A DNA stretch of 47,485 nucleotides, from the NCBI RefSeq assembly GCF_003143955.1, contig NZ_QFVS01000022.1, positions 1 to 47,485 on the forward strand, read 5' to 3'. Source of the DNA: Kurthia zopfii (GTDB lineage Bacteria; Bacillota; Bacilli; Bacillales_A; Planococcaceae). Of this stretch, positions 9,635 to 17,749 are shown in pieces (the first letter of the stretch is position 1; each line of letters begins with the position of its first letter). The translations under genes were made by a program, and so were the position numbers. A model generated the notes under the pieces. The model ran no database searches. It saw nothing but the letters and a program-made list of their open reading frames with translations, and had not been told where the DNA came from.

Positions 9635-9907
9635 TTATAGTCCAGATTTATAATCGTATTCTTTTGCCTTATCTGGTTTTGCATTTTCAAACTCTGAACT
9701 TACAAAACGACGATAAGATGGGACGACTTCTTTCACATATGGCAAGCGCGTTACTTTGCTCATCGTAGCTTCGATTTCATCCAAGTCACAGTAGATGACA
9801 ACGTATTTCATTTTTCTTGAAATATAATGTACGTGGCCATATCGTCTTAAAGATTTCGCTTGTTTAAGATGATGCACGTAAACGATTAAACCTTGTCGTT
9901 CTTTCAT
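9635..9907 (-). CDS. ylbG: YlbG family protein (DUF2129)
   Basis: Small cytoplasmic protein of 90 residues. The beginning RQGLIVYVHHLKQAKSLRRYGHVHYIS and the central KYVVIYCDLDEIEATMSKVTRLPYVKEV match the YlbG/DUF2129 family, a ferredoxin-like fold of unknown role conserved in the Bacilli next to ylbF and rsmD. GGGGGTAG lies 8 bp before the ATG. In B. subtilis ylbF is directly upstream; here a GDPD gene lies between ylbG and the ylbF homologue. Confidence 0.9.
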   Translation of the reverse strand: MKERQGLIVYVHHLKQAKSLRRYGHVHYISRKMKYVVIYCDLDEIEATMSKVTRLPYVKEVVPSYRRFVSSEFENAKPDKAKEYDYKSGL

Positions 9908-10041
9908 TGTTTAAGCTACCCCCATTTCATAATTAAAGAATACCATAGTGAAGAAATTAGAATCAACCAAGTTTAAATGACAGATTCATACATTATCCGT
10001 TATAATAAAAGTAAGTAGTCTGCAATTAGAGGAGGACCAAT

Positions 10042-10947
10042 ATGGGAAAGAAAACAAAAGTAGCCATCGCAATTGCTGCAGCAAGCGCAGCGGCATGGGC
10101 AGGTTCGAAAGCACTTTCTAATCCACAAAAACGCGAAAACAAAACAGCACTTACATATGAGCATCCAATCGTACTTGCTCATCGTGGAGGTTCGCTATTA
10201 GCACCTGAATGCACAATGGAAGCCTTTGAAACCGCTGCTGAACTAGGTGTACACGGTTTTGAAATTGATATCCGACTTACAAAAGATGAGGAAATCGTAG
10301 TCTTCCATGACGAATATGTCGATCGCACGAGTGATGCGAGTGGGAGAGTTGCTGATTTTACATTAGCAGAATTAAAAGAATTTAATTTCGGGTACAACTT
10401 CGCTGACTTAGAAGGTTTTTACACTTTCCGAGATCAACCAGCTCGAATTATTACATTAAGAGATTTATTAGATCGCTTCCCTAATAAACTAGTAAATATT
10501 GATATGAAGGACGAACCAAATACTTACGAAGGTGGCTTAATGCCTTCTAAACTTTGGCGTTTAATTGAAGAATTAGGCGCTGAAGATCAAGTAGTTGTGA
10601 CGAGTTTCCATGATGAACAAATTGATCGTTTCAATCTATACGCACAAAATCGTGTAGCACTTGGCGCTGGTGTTGGTGAAGTGCGTAAAGCATATACTTC
10701 ATTTACAAGTCAATTTGGCCATTTATATCAACCAAAAGTAGATGTATTCCAAATTCCAACAAAATACGGCGTACTTCCACTAGACACTACTGGTTTCATT
10801 AATTTCTTAGATAAGTTAAATGTTCCAATTCATTATTGGACAATTAACGATGTCGCTGAAATGAAGCATTTAATTGCTCAAGGCGCAAAAGGGATTGTTA
10901 CTGACCGCCCTGACCTTGCTATGCAAACACTATTTGAACAAGAATAA
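10042..10947 (+). CDS. Glycerophosphodiester phosphodiesterase
   Basis: Hydrolyses glycerophosphodiesters to glycerol-3-phosphate and an alcohol. The 301-residue protein begins with a basic, Ala-rich hydrophobic segment (residues 2-24), probably a membrane anchor or export signal. The GDPD TIM-barrel follows: LAHRGG (46-51) with the catalytic His, PECTMEAF, the metal site GFEIDIRLTKDEEIVVFHD (73-91) with Glu/Asp and the second His, and the C-terminal VPIHYWTINDVAEM. GGAGGACC precedes the ATG. It is monocistronic, with a terminator right after it. It interrupts the usual ylbF-ylbG pair. Confidence 0.93.
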   Translation: MGKKTKVAIAIAAASAAAWAGSKALSNPQKRENKTALTYEHPIVLAHRGGSLLAPECTMEAFETAAELGVHGFEIDIRLTKDEEIVVFHDEYVDRTSDASGRVADFTLAELKEFNFGYNFADLEGFYTFRDQPARIITLRDLLDRFPNKLVNIDMKDEPNTYEGGLMPSKLWRLIEELGAEDQVVVTSFHDEQIDRFNLYAQNRVALGAGVGEVRKAYTSFTSQFGHLYQPKVDVFQIPTKYGVLPLDTTGFINFLDKLNVPIHYWTINDVAEMKHLIAQGAKGIVTDRPDLAMQTLFEQE

Positions 10948-10952
10948 TAATA

Positions 10953-10997
10953 AACCGTCAATCTGTTGTTTTCTATGACAGACTGACGGTTTTTTTA
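10953..10997 (+). terminator. Intrinsic terminator after the GDPD gene
   Basis: CCGTCAATCTGT pairs with ACAGACTGACGG (one G-U pair) and is followed by a run of seven T. Confidence 0.92.
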
Positions 10998-11025
10998 ATT
11001 GATTAAAATTTATGCGCTATATTGA

Positions 11026-11106
11026 GCATTTTTTCACATCAATCCTTCGTTATTTCAGAAAGTTACAACGTGAATTGTTTTAAGACTCAACATATATAAT
11101 AGAACC
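11026..11106 (-). repeat. Short copy of a dispersed palindromic repeat
   Basis: Bases 11046-11106 match the reverse complement of 47098-47159 at nearly every position (one indel and a few substitutions, including the shared core AGTTACAACGTGAATTG). The flank 11026-11045 (GCATTTTTTCACATCAAT) also matches the other end of the long copy. The short copy therefore keeps both ends and lacks about 100 bp of the middle. It lies between two converging genes. Confidence 0.8.
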
Positions 11107-11129
11107 TAGCTTTCTTACTATTTGAATGC

Positions 11130-11168
11130 AGAAAACCCTTGAATAGATTCACTATTCAAGGGTTTTGT
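11130..11168 (-). terminator. Intrinsic terminator after ricF
   Basis: AAAACCCTTGAATA and TATTCAAGGGTTTT form a perfect 14-bp stem with a 7-nt loop, immediately downstream of the ricF stop on the minus strand. Confidence 0.88.
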
Positions 11169-11174
11169 TAATGA

Positions 11175-11621
11175 TTACGCAGAGCAAGAACAGCCTCCAC
11201 CAGTGCCACAACTACCGCCACATCCACTATCACTAGAGAAAAACGGATTGCTAACTGGGACTTTTACTGAATCTGAAACCGTCTTGCCGACAAGTACGCC
11301 AATTTCATCAAGTAAATCTTGGAATGTCGTTTCTGCCATTCGTAAAGCACATATTTCTTCATCTAAATCAAGCGCACGTTTTTGAGCGCGAATAGACTTC
11401 ATAATTGTCGAATAATCCGGATGATACTTACCGAATCGCTGTACATCCTCATACTGCTCCTTCATTTTTGAAAAATCCTGAATTTGCTGTACGAGTTGTT
11501 TATTCGAATAGACACGATTGCTCGCTTCTACTAATTGAAGGTATGGTTCAGAGGCATGAATCATTTCATTTAATTGATCTACCTCATCCAGAATCATTAC
11601 CCATTCTGATGTCATTTTCAT
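11175..11621 (-). CDS. ricF: RicF/YlbF, subunit of the Ric iron-sulfur complex
   Basis: YlbF-family protein of 148 residues. In B. subtilis RicA (YmcA), RicF (YlbF) and RicT (YaaT) form a complex carrying Fe-S clusters that steers RNase Y processing and affects competence, biofilm and sporulation. The N-terminal 110 residues are helical (YLQLVEASNRVYSNKQLVQQIQDF in parts). The C-terminal tail is a Gly/Cys cluster, CGGSCGTGGGCSCS, which gives the cysteine ligands seen in RicF and distinguishes it from the paralogue RicA. GGAGGC precedes the ATG. It lies 60 bp downstream of ylbC on the same strand, so co-transcription is likely. Confidence 0.93.
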   Translation of the reverse strand: MKMTSEWVMILDEVDQLNEMIHASEPYLQLVEASNRVYSNKQLVQQIQDFSKMKEQYEDVQRFGKYHPDYSTIMKSIRAQKRALDLDEEICALRMAETTFQDLLDEIGVLVGKTVSDSVKVPVSNPFFSSDSGCGGSCGTGGGCSCSA

Positions 11622-11681
11622 AAAATGCCTCCGTTCACTTCTATCATATCAAAAGGTGAGCATTTTGTAATTTTTTTAATC

Positions 11682-12743
11682 TCATTCTTCCGTTGTAGGA
11701 ATTTCTCGCTCAATAAAAATCTGCGCATAGTTTTTTTCAAAAGCCGCGACTCCAAGAATCGTGTTCTTTTCATTCATTAAATCTTTTCGATGTTTATCAG
11801 AATTAATAATGCCACTCATCGCATCCGCTGCATCTGAATAATCTTCAGCGATATTTTCTGCCGCATCTTCAAATTCGATTTGATTATTTTCGAGTAATTT
11901 TTTCAAGGCTGTTTCTGGAGCGCTCGTGTTCGCTAAACTCTCCATTACGATGCCTTCAAGATGCTGCCTAGTCGCGATATTCACATCTTCATCTTCAATA
12001 AATGACTCCAATTCAACCGTTTTTCTAAATCGATTCGATAATTCAAATAGTTGTGTTGCATTTTCATTATTAATTTTTTGTTGATCAAATGAAGAAGGTT
12101 TCTTTGTCTCAATCATGTCACCGACGTAAGTCATATCATACGGCTGTTGTTTGACAAGTGTCTCCCCATCAATGAAACGAATTCCCATCAAAGTTTTATT
12201 CATTTTATCAAAGTATAACTGCGCAAAAACACCATCATACATTACTAATAAACGCGATTGTAAATCATCTTCACTTAATACTAATGTATAAATGCTCTCA
12301 CCAATTTTAATATTAACCTCTGTATCTGTAATCGTATTACGATAAAGTTCATCCAATGTTTGGTTCAAAGTAAATGGCGCAAAATCGGCAATTGTCCCAG
12401 TCAAATAAATTTGATTGATCTTCCCTTTTGAAACACCTACAAGCATATATTGTTGATCCGTTGAATACACCCACCACTTAAAGCCATATTGTGAAGGCCC
12501 TTTCCTTACTGGCTCGCCTAGCTTCTCTTTGAGTGTTTGGACATCTTTCCCAATGTATGTAGACCAACCAGCTTTAGGTCGCTCTGAAGCGTCTCCTGTG
12601 ATTTCTGGCACTTTTGTATTTGGAACAGTCTTCGTCGGCCCTTTTAATGGACTATTTTCATTCGCAGGCAAATTTAAGTAAAAGAAGCCAATCAGAAAAA
12701 TGACTAATAAAAATAAAATTCGTAGCAATGATTTCAACTTCAT
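11682..12743 (-). CDS. ylbC: YlbC-like CAP/SCP domain protein
   Basis: Extracytoplasmic CAP-superfamily protein of 353 residues. One hydrophobic N-terminal segment (about 7-26) serves as signal or anchor. A CAP-associated N-terminal region follows (about 60-215, with GKDVQTLKEKLGEPVRKG and YGFKWWVY). The C-terminal CAP/SCP domain (about 225-350) has LFELSNRFRK, ATRQHLEGIVM and the INSDKHRKDLMN helix with its conserved His. The function in bacilli is unknown. AAGGAG stands only 2 bp before the ATG but 8 bp before an in-frame TTG two codons later (12737), which may be the true start. Upstream of ricF. Confidence 0.88.
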   Translation of the reverse strand: MKLKSLLRILFLLVIFLIGFFYLNLPANENSPLKGPTKTVPNTKVPEITGDASERPKAGWSTYIGKDVQTLKEKLGEPVRKGPSQYGFKWWVYSTDQQYMLVGVSKGKINQIYLTGTIADFAPFTLNQTLDELYRNTITDTEVNIKIGESIYTLVLSEDDLQSRLLVMYDGVFAQLYFDKMNKTLMGIRFIDGETLVKQQPYDMTYVGDMIETKKPSSFDQQKINNENATQLFELSNRFRKTVELESFIEDEDVNIATRQHLEGIVMESLANTSAPETALKKLLENNQIEFEDAAENIAEDYSDAADAMSGIINSDKHRKDLMNEKNTILGVAAFEKNYAQIFIEREIPTTEE

Positions 12744-12881
12744 ATCTCCTTAAAGTTTTTAATTACTGTCATTATAACAACTAAAGTGACACAATCACAA
12801 CGTTGCCGTTGCAACATAATTCATTTTGTTCTATTATGAAATTGGAAAGAATTTGTATAAAGTGGAAAAGGAGGAAATGAA

Positions 12882-13247
12882 ATGTATTTTGAGAATACTG
12901 GTATTGAAGACCAAAAAGTTGATATCGTAGTAGCGGATGATCTAATGCGTAGTTATGGATTAATTCGTGCAGCAGGTTGGGATTTCGAAAGAGTCACTTG
13001 GGATCGTAAATTCGTAGTTGCAGATGGCACTTATTATTTACGTGTATTTGCTGTAGCAACTGAAGGGGATATCGGTGCAAATGACGCAGTGGTAAAACTT
13101 TTAAAACCCGTACTCGCTAAACACTACTTCCCGCATGGTCTGGAATATAGTGATGCAGAAATTTGGCCTACTCAATTAGTAGATCGTTGCAAAACGATTT
13201 TAGACTCCATTCACCTAGACTTAAATACTTTCGCAATAAAAGCATAA
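12882..13247 (+). CDS. YugN-like family protein
   Basis: Cytoplasmic protein of 121 residues. The sequence MYFENTGIEDQ, the central WDFERVTWDRKFVVADGTYYLRVFAVATEGDI (split near 32-63) and KHYFPHGLEYSDAEIWP match the YugN-like family of the Bacillales, whose role is unknown. AGGAGG lies 6 bp before the ATG. It is a single-gene unit on the plus strand between ylbC and ctaM. In B. subtilis yugN lies elsewhere, so its location here is a lineage-specific rearrangement. Confidence 0.85.
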   Translation: MYFENTGIEDQKVDIVVADDLMRSYGLIRAAGWDFERVTWDRKFVVADGTYYLRVFAVATEGDIGANDAVVKLLKPVLAKHYFPHGLEYSDAEIWPTQLVDRCKTILDSIHLDLNTFAIKA

Positions 13248-13269
13248 TCCTATTCAAATACAAATTATA

Positions 13270-13314
13270 AAAATAAGACCTAAATCCTTTTCAACTGGAT
13301 TTAGGTCTTATTCG
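13270..13314. terminator. Bidirectional terminator between yugN and ctaM
   Basis: A perfect 16-bp stem (13272-13287 with 13297-13312) with a 9-nt loop serves the converging YugN-like gene and ctaM. Confidence 0.9.
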
Positions 13315-13773
13315 TTATGTGCTTAAAATTGCTTTGATTACTGAAGTTGTATCTCCACCGTGGTAGAAAACATATAGTAATAAATAAACTGCTACACCTG
13401 TAATTGCTACGAAGAACCAAATAATTGATGTAATTGGCGCAATTTTACGGTGACGTACAAGATTATTCGTATAACCTGCGATTAATGTGACAATCCCAAA
13501 TACTGCACCTGTTGTCGCTAAAATAATATGGAAAATTAAGAAGCTCGTGTAGTAGATTTTTAAATCATCTGGTCCACCGAAAGCTGTATTTCCGATAAAT
13601 ACTGTACGCGATACATAAATAATGAAGAATAGTAGTGCTGACACTGCAGCAGCTGTCATTACTTTTTTATGCGCTTCTATTTTTCTTTGTTTTACTAGCA
13701 TCCAGCCAATCGCAATCAAAACTGCACTTAATACGATGAATGAAGTACTAATCGTTGGTAATATTGGTAACAT
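13315..13773 (-). CDS. ctaM: DUF420 membrane protein, CtaM-like oxidase maturation factor
   Basis: Integral membrane protein of 152 residues with four or five membrane segments. It belongs to DUF420 (YozB in B. subtilis, CtaM in Staphylococcus aureus). S. aureus CtaM is needed for maturation of the heme-A-containing QoxABCD oxidase. The conserved histidines in EAHKKVM (near 34) and FLIFHIILA (near 82) and the C-terminal YVFYHGG fit the family. AGGAGC precedes the ATG. It is the last gene after ctaG on the same strand, 30 bp downstream, which supports a role in assembling the CtaCDEF oxidase. Confidence 0.88.
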   Translation of the reverse strand: MLPILPTISTSFIVLSAVLIAIGWMLVKQRKIEAHKKVMTAAAVSALLFFIIYVSRTVFIGNTAFGGPDDLKIYYTSFLIFHIILATTGAVFGIVTLIAGYTNNLVRHRKIAPITSIIWFFVAITGVAVYLLLYVFYHGGDTTSVIKAILST

Positions 13774-13803
13774 GATTTTGCTCCTAACGAAATATATTCA
13801 GTT

Positions 13804-14727
13804 CTAGCGATATTCATTTTCGCGTAGACGCTGTCTCTCTAATAGTGCCTCTTGTGTTATTTGATCCGCATTTTCTCGTTCGTTCCTATACCACTCGTAG
13901 AACACCTTACTTAATATTATACCAAAAATAACTTCTTGTAGAATCTTCATTAGCACACCACCGAGCTGCTGATCGTTAATCGGTGACATATTTGTGAACA
14001 GCTCCGGTCCAGAAAGTTGCGTTAAACCCGCTAAAGTACCGGCTGGAACACATAGCGCCATTGCTTTCATCCAAATTTCACCGTCTGTATATGTAGCATA
14101 CATTGGCGCACTCGCAAAAATAATCATTGCACAGGCTGGTGTAATTAATACCGCATTCCCTATTAAATAACCGACCTTGTGTAAACCCTTCATTTTCGGC
14201 TGATCTTCCAAAGTATTTACCAATGGCCAATACATGAAAATTGCGCTTAAAAATAAGAGCAATGTAACTATACCATGCAATGTTTCCTCTAATTTAACAA
14301 AATCAAAAATTAGTGGAATATGGTAGAAAGAGAAAAACGCAGCAAAAACAATTAAAGCTACAACCGGCTTGGTTAAAAATCGAAAAACCGGTTTAATAAT
14401 CGGTAAGTCGATTAAGTATTGCCATAAATAATTTGGAATCCCTTTAATTAAAAGAGGTGGTACTAGCAAAAGAAGTAATGCCATCTGCACCATATGCATC
14501 GTAAACATAATATGTGACAGTAGATTAACCGGCGATCCTTTTATTATGTATAACGACAGTAGCGCTAATAAAAAACATACGGCTTGGTACTTTGTTAATG
14601 GCGTACTATTTTTAAAATCTTTTCTCCATTTAATCGTAACTAAGAAATAAATGACAGTGATAAATAGTAGAACTCCGATAAATGTCGGACTCCACATCGC
14701 TCGAAAGCCGAAAATAGATAGAGGCAT
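13804..14727 (-). CDS. ctaG: Cytochrome c oxidase assembly factor CtaG
   Basis: Polytopic membrane protein of 307 residues of the Bacillus-type CtaG (caa3_CtaG) family, required for assembly of active caa3 oxidase, probably at the copper centres. Seven or so hydrophobic segments are visible. Family landmarks are HIMFTMHMVQMALLLL and PPLLIKGIPNYLWQ (near 92-125), FFSFYHIPLIFDF (near 150) and the Met/Cys-rich CAMIIFASAPMYATY. AAGGAGAG precedes the ATG. It follows ctaF after a terminator-containing 153-bp gap. Confidence 0.95.
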   Translation of the reverse strand: MPLSIFGFRAMWSPTFIGVLLFITVIYFLVTIKWRKDFKNSTPLTKYQAVCFLLALLSLYIIKGSPVNLLSHIMFTMHMVQMALLLLLVPPLLIKGIPNYLWQYLIDLPIIKPVFRFLTKPVVALIVFAAFFSFYHIPLIFDFVKLEETLHGIVTLLLFLSAIFMYWPLVNTLEDQPKMKGLHKVGYLIGNAVLITPACAMIIFASAPMYATYTDGEIWMKAMALCVPAGTLAGLTQLSGPELFTNMSPINDQQLGGVLMKILQEVIFGIILSKVFYEWYRNERENADQITQEALLERQRLRENEYR

Positions 14728-14818
14728 TTTTAAACTCTCCTTTTCTCACTTTACATACCAAAATTATAAAGTTTTGGAATTTAAATCACAATGGATTTTT
14801 TATGACATTTTTTTGAAA

Positions 14819-14872
14819 TAAAGGACCTTCAAGTATTCGATCATACGACCGAGCGCTCGAAGGTCCTTATTA
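14819..14872 (-). terminator. Intrinsic terminator after ctaF
   Basis: On the minus strand AAGGACCTTCGAG pairs with CTTGAAGGTCCTT around a long loop that holds the inner palindrome GAGCGCTC. It lies 9 bp past the ctaF stop and probably lowers read-through into ctaG. Confidence 0.75.
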
Positions 14873-14880
14873 AATACTAC

Positions 14881-15219
14881 TTACTCGCCCCACCAAATGA
14901 TTGTTACGAACGTAAGAACCATTGTGAAAGCGACTAGAATTGCCGAATACATGAAGAATTGAGCAGTTCCAGAACCTTTTTCATCCCAGTGCATGAAGAA
15001 GTAAAACTGCAATGCCACTTGGACACCTGCAAGAAGTAAAATTACTGGTCCGATGAAATTAGCCGGGAAACCTGCTTGAACCGCTGCGAAAGCGACGAAT
15101 GTAAATAGAATCATCATCGCGAAGGCTGCTACTTGTTTTCGCATACCTCTCGCAGCACGTTTACGATCATACTCAAATTCCTTCTCTGTACGCGGTGTTA
15201 AAGTTGTTTCCTCTGACAT
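14881..15219 (-). CDS. ctaF: Cytochrome c oxidase subunit IV
   Basis: Subunit IV of the caa3-type oxidase, 112 residues, the length of the Bacillus protein. Three membrane segments are visible (about 33-52, 58-76, 87-108), with the subunit-IV signature VALQFYFFMHWDEKGSG between the second and third. GGGAGTGATG precedes the ATG, and the gene starts 1 bp after the ctaE stop codon, so ctaE and ctaF are translationally coupled. Confidence 0.96.
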   Translation of the reverse strand: MSEETTLTPRTEKEFEYDRKRAARGMRKQVAAFAMMILFTFVAFAAVQAGFPANFIGPVILLLAGVQVALQFYFFMHWDEKGSGTAQFFMYSAILVAFTMVLTFVTIIWWGE

Positions 15220-15220
15220 C

Positions 15221-15844
15221 TTACATCACTCCCATCAAGTAAACTACAGTGAAGATGAATACCCATACAACGTCGATAAAGTGCCAATAAAGAGCTGCTA
15301 AATAATACTTTGGAGCATTGTATAAATTTAAGCCCCTTTTCGCATTTCGAAGCATCAGTAGGATAAACCATACTAAACCGATAATAACGTGTACACCATG
15401 TGTTCCAACAAGTGTGAAGAATGATGAACCGAAGGCACTTTGTCTAAAGCCAAAACCTTTATGAACATATTCCACAAACTCGTAAATCTCTAGCCCTAGG
15501 AACCCTAGACCTAGAAGAACTGTAACAGAAATCCATGCTTGCATCGCTTTGAAATTAAAGTTCTTCATATGATACATCGCATAAACTGAAGTTAGCGAAG
15601 ACGTTAGTAGTAACATCGTCATAATAAACGCTAATGGTAATTCAAAAAGTTCATGCGTACTGAACTTCATACCACTTGGACCACGATCTTTTAACGCTAA
15701 ATACGTCGCAAATAATGTGGCGAACAGGACAGTTTCTCCACCAAGGAATAACCAAAATCCTGTTACTTTATTCTTCCCTTCCATCGAGGCAGTTTCTGGA
15801 TGTTTTGGCCACGTATGTGGAGTATGTTTAGTATTGTAATCCAT
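15221..15844 (-). CDS. ctaE: Cytochrome c oxidase subunit III
   Basis: Membrane subunit III of the caa3 oxidase, 207 residues with five membrane segments as in Bacillus. Landmarks are KVTGFWLFLGGETVLFATLFATY (near 26-48, split), FFTLVGTHGVHVIIGLVWF (near 142-160) and the C-terminal ALYWHFIDVVWVFIFTVVYL. Its ATG overlaps the last base of the ctaD stop (TAATG), with GGGGGT as ribosome binding site inside the end of ctaD. Confidence 0.97.
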   Translation of the reverse strand: MDYNTKHTPHTWPKHPETASMEGKNKVTGFWLFLGGETVLFATLFATYLALKDRGPSGMKFSTHELFELPLAFIMTMLLLTSSLTSVYAMYHMKNFNFKAMQAWISVTVLLGLGFLGLEIYEFVEYVHKGFGFRQSAFGSSFFTLVGTHGVHVIIGLVWFILLMLRNAKRGLNLYNAPKYYLAALYWHFIDVVWVFIFTVVYLMGVM

Positions 15845-17712
15845 TATACGTTACCCCCTTTATCATCCATCAAATCTTCTTTATGGATATGATAGCCATG
15901 ATCATCTTTTAATGAACGAATAATCATCGCAAGTACACTTAAGCCAATTCCGCCAATTAATACATATAATCCCCAAGTTGTTTCTTGGTGATACATAGCA
16001 CCAAATGCTGAAATAAATAAGCCTAGTGAAATAATAAATGGTAGGATCGAATTATTTGGCATGTGGATATCTGAAAGTGGTTCAGCATATACCATACCTT
16101 CTTTGTTACCTTCCATTTTCTCAATCCAATATGGATCTAAACCACGAACAAGCGGCGTTTGTTTGAAGTTATAAAATGGTGTTGGTACCGGAACAGCCCA
16201 TTCAAGCGTACGCCCGTCACCCCACGGATCTTGTCCAGCTTTCTCCCCTTTAATCGCCGTAATAATAACGTTGATTACAAGTAGTGTTACCCCTATAGCC
16301 ATCATGAATGCACCAATTGTCGATAACAAGTTGAAGAAGTCTAAACCTTGATTCGGAAGGAATGTAAATATGCGTCTTGGCATACCCATTAATCCTAAGA
16401 AATGTTGGAAGAAGAACGTTAAATGGAACCCAATGAAGAAGAACCAAAACGTAATTTTACCAAGTGTTTCATTTAACATTTGGTTGAACATAATCGGCCA
16501 ATAATAATGTGCCGATGCGAATAGAGCTAATACAACTCCACCTACAATTACGTAGTGGAAATGGGCAACGATAAAATATGAATCATGCAATTGGTAGTCA
16601 AGAGGTGCTGATGCTTGCATAATCCCTGTTACCCCTCCTGCTACGAATGAAGGAATAAAGCCTAGCGCGTAAAGCATAGGAGTTGTAATACGGATTGAAC
16701 CGCCCCACATCGTCATGAGCCAGTTGAATATTTTCATACCTGTTGGAACGGCAATTGCCATTGTTGCTACTGAGAAAATCGCATTTGCAGTAGGTCCTAA
16801 TCCAGTTGTGAACATATGGTGAGCCCAAACCATGAATCCTAAGAATCCAATTAAGATTGTGGCGAACACCATTGATGAATAACCGAATAGACGTTTACGA
16901 CAAAAGGTTGCGAAAATCTCTGAGAATAAACCGAATGCAGGAAGTACTAAAATATATACTTCAGGGTGTCCGAAAATCCAGAATAAATGCTCCCAAATAA
17001 TCGTATTTCCACCCATTGTATGAACGAAGAAATTCGATTCAAACATACGGTCGAAAATCATAAAGAATAGTCCTATTGTTAACGGAGGGAATGCGAAAAG
17101 GATTAATGCACTCGCCACGAAAGTCGTCCAAGTGAATAACGGCATACGCATATACGTCATACCTGGCGCTCTCATATTAATAATCGTTACTAAGAAGTTA
17201 ATCCCTGAAATTAATGTCCCAGCACCTGAGATTTGTAATCCAAGTGCGTAAAAGTCAATTCCATGCCCTGGGGATAGAAGGGATAGCGATGCATACGATG
17301 TCCACCCTGCATCAGGCGCTCCTCCCATAAACCAAGATAGATTTAAGAAGATTCCGCCTAAAAGGAATAACCAAAAACCAAGTGAGTTTAAAAATGGAAA
17401 CGCTACATCTCGTGCGCCAATTTGAAGCGGCACTACAGCATTCATAAATGCAAAAAGCAGTGGCATGGCCGCTAAGAAAATCATCGTTGTACCATGCATT
17501 GTCATAATTTCATTGTATAAACCAGCACTTAAGAAATCATTGTCTGGTTTAGCCAATTGGATACGAATTAGCATGGCTTCAATCCCACCGATTACAAAGA
17601 ACATTGTACCGGCAACTAAATATAAGTGGGCGATTTTCTTATGGTCTACCGTTGTTAAGTATTCCCATATCATCGCTCCAAAGCCTTTTTTCTCTGTTGC
17701 TAGTGAGCTCAC
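15844..17712 (-). CDS. ctaD: Cytochrome c oxidase subunit I (caa3 type)
   Basis: Catalytic subunit holding heme a and the heme a3-CuB centre that reduces oxygen to water and pumps protons. The product is 622 residues, the B. subtilis CtaD length, if translation begins at the GTG at 17712. That GTG has GGAGG 8 bp upstream; the ATG nine codons further out would place this ribosome binding site inside the gene. The heme-copper signature WEHLFWIFGHPEVYILVLP carries the cross-linked His-Tyr pair, followed by AHHMFTTG (CuB histidines) and DSYFIVAHFHYVIVGG (heme histidines). Twelve or more membrane segments. Confidence 0.97.
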   Translation of the reverse strand: MSSLATEKKGFGAMIWEYLTTVDHKKIAHLYLVAGTMFFVIGGIEAMLIRIQLAKPDNDFLSAGLYNEIMTMHGTTMIFLAAMPLLFAFMNAVVPLQIGARDVAFPFLNSLGFWLFLLGGIFLNLSWFMGGAPDAGWTSYASLSLLSPGHGIDFYALGLQISGAGTLISGINFLVTIINMRAPGMTYMRMPLFTWTTFVASALILFAFPPLTIGLFFMIFDRMFESNFFVHTMGGNTIIWEHLFWIFGHPEVYILVLPAFGLFSEIFATFCRKRLFGYSSMVFATILIGFLGFMVWAHHMFTTGLGPTANAIFSVATMAIAVPTGMKIFNWLMTMWGGSIRITTPMLYALGFIPSFVAGGVTGIMQASAPLDYQLHDSYFIVAHFHYVIVGGVVLALFASAHYYWPIMFNQMLNETLGKITFWFFFIGFHLTFFFQHFLGLMGMPRRIFTFLPNQGLDFFNLLSTIGAFMMAIGVTLLVINVIITAIKGEKAGQDPWGDGRTLEWAVPVPTPFYNFKQTPLVRGLDPYWIEKMEGNKEGMVYAEPLSDIHMPNNSILPFIISLGLFISAFGAMYHQETTWGLYVLIGGIGLSVLAMIIRSLKDDHGYHIHKEDLMDDKGGNV

Positions 17713-17749
17713 AATCTTAACCTCCCTTATTAAATACATTGAATATGAG

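Noticed and set aside
10000-10182. 60-codon Cys-rich frame on the minus strand
   Set aside because: It is antisense to the Ala-rich leader of the GDPD gene, whose Ala codons give Cys/Gly/Ser on the other strand; no ribosome binding site.
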